NCBI GenBank assembly: GCA_944322345.1
Contig: CALUOO010000011.1
Location: 1 to 64,000, forward strand
Direction of reading: 5' to 3'
Source: an uncultured Bacteroides sp.
GTDB lineage: Bacteria > Bacteroidota > Bacteroidia > Bacteroidales > Bacteroidaceae
DNA: 64,000 bases
Shown: in pieces, positions 60,638-64,000 of the stretch
How positions within the stretch are numbered: position 1 is the first letter of the stretch
Layout: each line of letters starts with the position of its first letter
Notes under the pieces: model-generated
The model's database searches: none
What the model was told of the DNA's origin: nothing
What the model saw: only the letters and a program-made list of their open reading frames with translations
Translations under genes and position numbers: made by a program

Positions 60638-62170
60638 ATGAACCGTTTGATTAAATTCGTTTTGCTGTCGGGGCTGTCCGTCTTTTTTGCGGCTTGTGCC
60701 CGCGATGGTAAGCCTAGAGTTGCCATTGTTGGGATTGGCATCGAGTGTAGTACTTTTTCTCCGGCTCGGACAACATTGGATATGTTCCAGCCAATTTATG
60801 GGGAAGATGTCTTGAAATCTTATCCTTTCTTTCGGGAAGACTCCGCTTTGCTGAATCGTGCCGATTGGCGTCCGGCTATGCTTGCTTGGGCAACTCCGGG
60901 TGGAATGCTTACCCGCGAATGTTATGACACTTTGGTGAATCGCTCGTTGCAGGCATTGAAGGAACAATTGCCCGTTGACGGACTTTTTTTTGATATTCAT
61001 GGAGCTATGAGTGTGGAAGGATTGGACGATCCCGAGGGAGACTACATCATTAAGGTCCGCAAACTGGTTGGTGACGATGTCCTTATCTCCACCTCGATGG
61101 ATCCTCATGGTTGCGTGTCTCACCGTCTGGCAGAAAATACGGATTTAATTACAGCATATCGGATGGCTCCTCATACGGACCGTTACATTTCCCGCGAACG
61201 GGCGATTGTAAATTTGCTTGATCGTCTGGAAAGTGGCAAGGGTAAGCCGGCTTATAAAGCTTGGGTGAAAGTACCCATCTTGCTGCCTGGCGAGAAAACT
61301 TCTACTCGTGTAGACCCGGGAAAATCTCTGTATGCAGCTATTGAACCTGTCGAAGCACAGAATGGGGTGATCGATGCAGCCATCTGGATGTCTTATCCTT
61401 GGGCCGACGAGCCGCGTAATCATGGAGTTGCTATGGTGACAGGTGATGACAAAGCTCAAGTGGAGGCGGGTGCCAAGTCGTTGGCTGAACATTTCTGGTC
61501 TGTACGCAATGATTTTGAGTTTGTAGCTCCTACAGCTACACTGGACGAAGTGCTGAAACATGCATTGGAAAGTAAAGTCAAGCCGTATTTCATTTCAGAT
61601 ATGGGGGATAATCCGACAGCTGGTGGTGCGGGAGACGTTACGTGGACACTGAATGAACTGCTCAAACGTGAGGAGTTCCAGAATGCTTCTGGCAAACGTC
61701 TGATTTATGCTTCTATTCCGGGACCAGATGTTGTGGCTGCGGCAAAAGATGCAGGAATTGGCGGAGAAGTGGATGGTATGGTCGGTGCAATGGTAGATAA
61801 CCGATATTGCGGCCCTGTTCGTATTAAAGGGCGTGTAGAAAGAATTCTGGAAAATGGAGACAACGATTGGGTAGTAGTGCGTGTAGGGTCAATACAGGTT
61901 ATTGTGACCGAATCCCGTCAGCCATTCCATTACGAGCGAGATTTCGACCGTCTGAACCTCAAACCGCGTGAGGCAGATATTATTGTGGTCAAGCTTGGTT
62001 ATCTGACAGAAGAACTGTATGAAATGCAGGCTGACTGGATGATGGCGCAAACTCGTGGTGGAGTGGATCAGGAATTGACATTACTTCCGTACAAACGCTT
62101 GGAACGGCCTATTTTTCCTTTAGATCCTGATATGCCTGATCCGGATTTAGAAGTTGTATTCATTGAATAA
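60638..62170 (+). CDS. MlrC/M81-family metallopeptidase, lipoprotein
   Basis: A 510-residue secreted enzyme with a lipoprotein signal (FFAAC, Cys about 20). It matches the M81/MlrC family, whose founder opens the microcystin ring pathway: GIGIECSTFSP at the start, DIHGAM (about 122) and DPHGCVSHRL plus AYRMAPHTDRY (about 150-185) with the Asp/His zinc ligands. The second motif is DPHGC where the family usually has D-x-HAN. Its natural substrate is unknown. The next gene is 12 bases downstream. Confidence 0.87.
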   Translation: MNRLIKFVLLSGLSVFFAACARDGKPRVAIVGIGIECSTFSPARTTLDMFQPIYGEDVLKSYPFFREDSALLNRADWRPAMLAWATPGGMLTRECYDTLVNRSLQALKEQLPVDGLFFDIHGAMSVEGLDDPEGDYIIKVRKLVGDDVLISTSMDPHGCVSHRLAENTDLITAYRMAPHTDRYISRERAIVNLLDRLESGKGKPAYKAWVKVPILLPGEKTSTRVDPGKSLYAAIEPVEAQNGVIDAAIWMSYPWADEPRNHGVAMVTGDDKAQVEAGAKSLAEHFWSVRNDFEFVAPTATLDEVLKHALESKVKPYFISDMGDNPTAGGAGDVTWTLNELLKREEFQNASGKRLIYASIPGPDVVAAAKDAGIGGEVDGMVGAMVDNRYCGPVRIKGRVERILENGDNDWVVVRVGSIQVIVTESRQPFHYERDFDRLNLKPREADIIVVKLGYLTEELYEMQADWMMAQTRGGVDQELTLLPYKRLERPIFPLDPDMPDPDLEVVFIE

Positions 62171-62182
62171 TTCATACCGATT

Positions 62183-63769
62183 ATGAAGAAAACAATTTTT
62201 TTCCTTACACTTGCGGCTGTCTCTTCGGTTATGCTTTCATGTGCATCTCCGACAGAGGATGTTTATGTAGTTTTGGCTCCAGAGTCTTTTGTGAATCAGG
62301 AAACAGACTCTTTGGAAGCGGCTGATTGGGAAGCAGTAGTGGCTCGTTTGCAGAAACGCCACAATGCTGAGTTACTACGTTTTGCAGAAAGACCACAAGA
62401 ACAGTTGGAAGAACTGCGTCGGATTTCTCCACGTTATGTGGCAATTGTAGATTTGCCCGAGCATATTGGTCGGGATTATGTCATTGCCCTAAACCAAATG
62501 AGCCGACAGCTGGATTCAGATCCTTATGCGGACTTTCTGTGGGGAATTATTACCGGATATGATGCGGATGCTGCAATGCGTATGCTGGAACATTCGGAAG
62601 AACCGATGGTTATTCGAACTGGTGTCGGATCTATTTTAGAACTTGAATCGGCAAAATGGTTTGATGCGTACGCCTATGTAGATGACCATCAGGTGGGTTT
62701 GTGCGGTGAAAAACGGTATGGAGAAGATACACTGACACATCGTCAGATTTCATATAAAACGGATATGACGGGTGCGAATGAACGGATTCGGCGGTTTGTG
62801 CAGCGTCATTTCGGAGATACAGTGCCGGATGTATTGCGTCAGTTTTTGGAATATTATGAGTCTTATAAACCTGATCTGGTGGTTACAGCTTCACATGCAA
62901 CAGAGAAGAATTTGGAAATGCCGGGTTCGGTGGGGAATATTCGTTGCCGTGACGGACGATTGTATATAGATTATCCCGGAAAGCAGAACTTTGTTCCGGA
63001 TAGGGATAGCCGTATGGTTTATCTGCCAATAGGAAACTGTTTGATTGGCAATGTTGATAATACGCGCAATAGTATGGCGATAGCTTGGATGAATAGCCAG
63101 CAAGCTACTACTTTTGTTGGGTATGTGGTGACAACATGGTACGGCAGAAATGGATGGGGAGGACTTAAATATTTGATTACTAATCCAGGACGCTATTCGG
63201 TTGCAGAGGCTTTTTATCTTAATCAACAGGATATGATGGCGCAAATGGCGGAATGGAATGATTCATTGACCGTAGCTCCATTTGATTACGACTGTGACTA
63301 TTTCCGGAAGTTGCCGGCACGATTGACAGAAATGGCTGCTCCCGGAGAACTTTCTCCAGATGAAATGATTTTCTGGTTAGGATTCTGGCATGATCGGGAT
63401 GTGTTGGCTTACTATGGAGATCCCAAGTGGGATGTAAGAATGCAACAAGTATCAGGTGAGACGGATTTTACAGTTACTTCACGTATTGAGCCCAATCCAA
63501 ATACAGGAGAAAATCAGCCTGCTCACCGTTGCGTGATAACGGTGAAGACAAACCCGGATTTTAGTCTGGACAGAATGAAAGGAGCAGGTTTCAAGCAAGA
63601 GCATGTACTAGATCTCCCATTCAGCTATTTCTTCCCAAAACGGTTGAAGAATCCGAAATTGCCGGAAGGAGAATCACGGCACATTGTTGTGGATGAGAAT
63701 TTCCTTTTTTGGTATGAACCTTCGATGGAACCGGGACAGAGTTATGAGATTATTGTCTTGACCGATTGA
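62183..63769 (+). CDS. Predicted gingipain/caspase-like lipoprotein
   Basis: A 528-residue lipoprotein (SVMLSC, Cys about 20) I cannot name by full-length similarity. A DPYADFLWGIITGYDADAAM segment (about 113-132), His238 in VVTASHATE at a strand end and Cys286 in YLPIGNCLIGNV after the next strand, with SMAIAWM and TFVGYVVTTWYG beyond, fit the order of the C25/caspase (clan CD) His-Cys fold. The spacing of His to Cys (48) is longer than in gingipains (33). This is inference. It lies 12 bases after the M81 gene, so both are made together. Confidence 0.55.
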   Translation: MKKTIFFLTLAAVSSVMLSCASPTEDVYVVLAPESFVNQETDSLEAADWEAVVARLQKRHNAELLRFAERPQEQLEELRRISPRYVAIVDLPEHIGRDYVIALNQMSRQLDSDPYADFLWGIITGYDADAAMRMLEHSEEPMVIRTGVGSILELESAKWFDAYAYVDDHQVGLCGEKRYGEDTLTHRQISYKTDMTGANERIRRFVQRHFGDTVPDVLRQFLEYYESYKPDLVVTASHATEKNLEMPGSVGNIRCRDGRLYIDYPGKQNFVPDRDSRMVYLPIGNCLIGNVDNTRNSMAIAWMNSQQATTFVGYVVTTWYGRNGWGGLKYLITNPGRYSVAEAFYLNQQDMMAQMAEWNDSLTVAPFDYDCDYFRKLPARLTEMAAPGELSPDEMIFWLGFWHDRDVLAYYGDPKWDVRMQQVSGETDFTVTSRIEPNPNTGENQPAHRCVITVKTNPDFSLDRMKGAGFKQEHVLDLPFSYFFPKRLKNPKLPEGESRHIVVDENFLFWYEPSMEPGQSYEIIVLTD

Positions 63770-63834
63770 TTCCTCTGGGAAACAGCTCCTTGAAGCAATA
63801 ATCAATATAGGTGGATCAGCTTGCATAAACGATA

Positions 63835-63866
63835 TTTGCTGGTGTAAAAGAATTTCTCTATTTTTG
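63835..63866 (+). promoter_or_regulatory. Promoter of the last lipoprotein gene
   Basis: TTTG (63835-63838), 20 bases, TATTTTTG (63859-63866): exact to the Bacteroides consensus, 16 bases before the ATG, so the leader is very short. Confidence 0.83.
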
Positions 63867-63882
63867 CTGAAAAATGTAATCT

Positions 63883-64000
63883 ATGAAATTTTTCTCTTTA
63901 AAAATGATAGCTGTTTGTTTGTGTGCAACAATGGCTTCGTGCGGTAATAAAGCCGCTAAAAATAGTGAACAGAAGGTGGTGGAGATAACCAATCCGCTGC
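63883..64000 (+). CDS. Lipoprotein, N-terminal part only
   Basis: The window ends inside this gene. The first 39 residues are visible: a lipoprotein signal with lipobox TMASCG (Cys about 20), then a Lys/Glu-rich start. No family can be named from so little. The promoter is at 63835-63866. Confidence 0.75.
   Translation, partial: MKFFSLKMIAVCLCATMASCGNKAAKNSEQKVVEITNPL

Noticed and set aside
1..64000. tRNA genes, prophage, insertion sequences or integrase genes
   Set aside because: No tRNA-like fold, transposase, integrase or phage protein was found on either strand.

Overview
The window is chromosomal DNA from a Bacteroides-type bacterium (Bacteroidota, order Bacteroidales). The support is: promoters of the TTTG-N19..21-TAnnTTTG type in front of many genes, few purine-rich ribosome binding sites, many lipoproteins and secreted glycosidases (GH92, GH10, GH3-beta-lactamase), NigD-like, DUF4476 and DUF177 proteins, and Bacteroidales gene order. 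I do not name a species. There is no prophage, insertion sequence, CRISPR array or tRNA gene. The window is mostly core genome with small accessory pieces.

Layout. 1-70: the 3' end of a 5S rRNA gene and the terminator of an rRNA operon. 461-4660 (+): DUF177, rpmF, fabH, era, der. 4759-10397 (-): a rhodanese lipoprotein, then a tight six-gene run transcribed PASTA protein, rluD, ddl, GIY-YIG-like protein, acyltransferase, NigD-like lipoprotein. 10744-19419: exonuclease, rpmH (-), efp, alkaline phosphatase, ndk, M23/LysM peptidase, DUF1599, DoxX-like protein, tpiA, SPOR protein, folE. 19475-26303 (-): dnaG, then an aromatic amino acid operon (pheA, aminotransferase, DAHP synthase-chorismate mutase, tyrA) preceded by a Phe/Tyr-rich leader peptide and an attenuator. 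26420-31040: SUI1 factor, rex, a fumarylacetoacetase-family enzyme, ispF, a phosphoesterase and a DUF3820-like protein. 31208-35857 (-): GH3-beta-lactamase fusion with a 5'-nucleotidase split over two genes. 36618-40000: PagL-like outer-membrane protein, rplS, ROK kinase. 40092-46386 (+): MacB/MacA/TolC-type efflux operon and msrA. 46768-50001 (-): SIMPL, His/Pro-rich, DUF4476 and S1-domain proteins. 50182-57887: mdh, then GH10 xylanase, nitroreductase and two GH92 mannosidases. 58005-60046 (-): TetR, fabG and an RluA-type synthase. 60638-64000 (+): an M81 (MlrC) metallopeptidase, a predicted His/Cys protease-like lipoprotein, and the start of another lipoprotein.

Three non-gene signals stand out. 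First, a complete ribosome-mediated attenuator (promoter, Phe/Tyr leader peptide, antiterminator, terminator) controls the aromatic operon. Second, at least four intergenic clusters contain 22- or 23-bp units in tandem, mostly palindromic; the core sequence differs by locus while period and symmetry are kept, and two loci show compensatory changes in both arms. Third, a 40-bp repeat is present in 7.4 copies behind msrA, and a roughly 139-bp MITE-like inverted repeat lies inside the aromatic operon. The best candidates for undescribed proteins are the AT-rich GIY-YIG-like protein inside the ddl operon and the gingipain/caspase-like lipoprotein beside the MlrC homologue.
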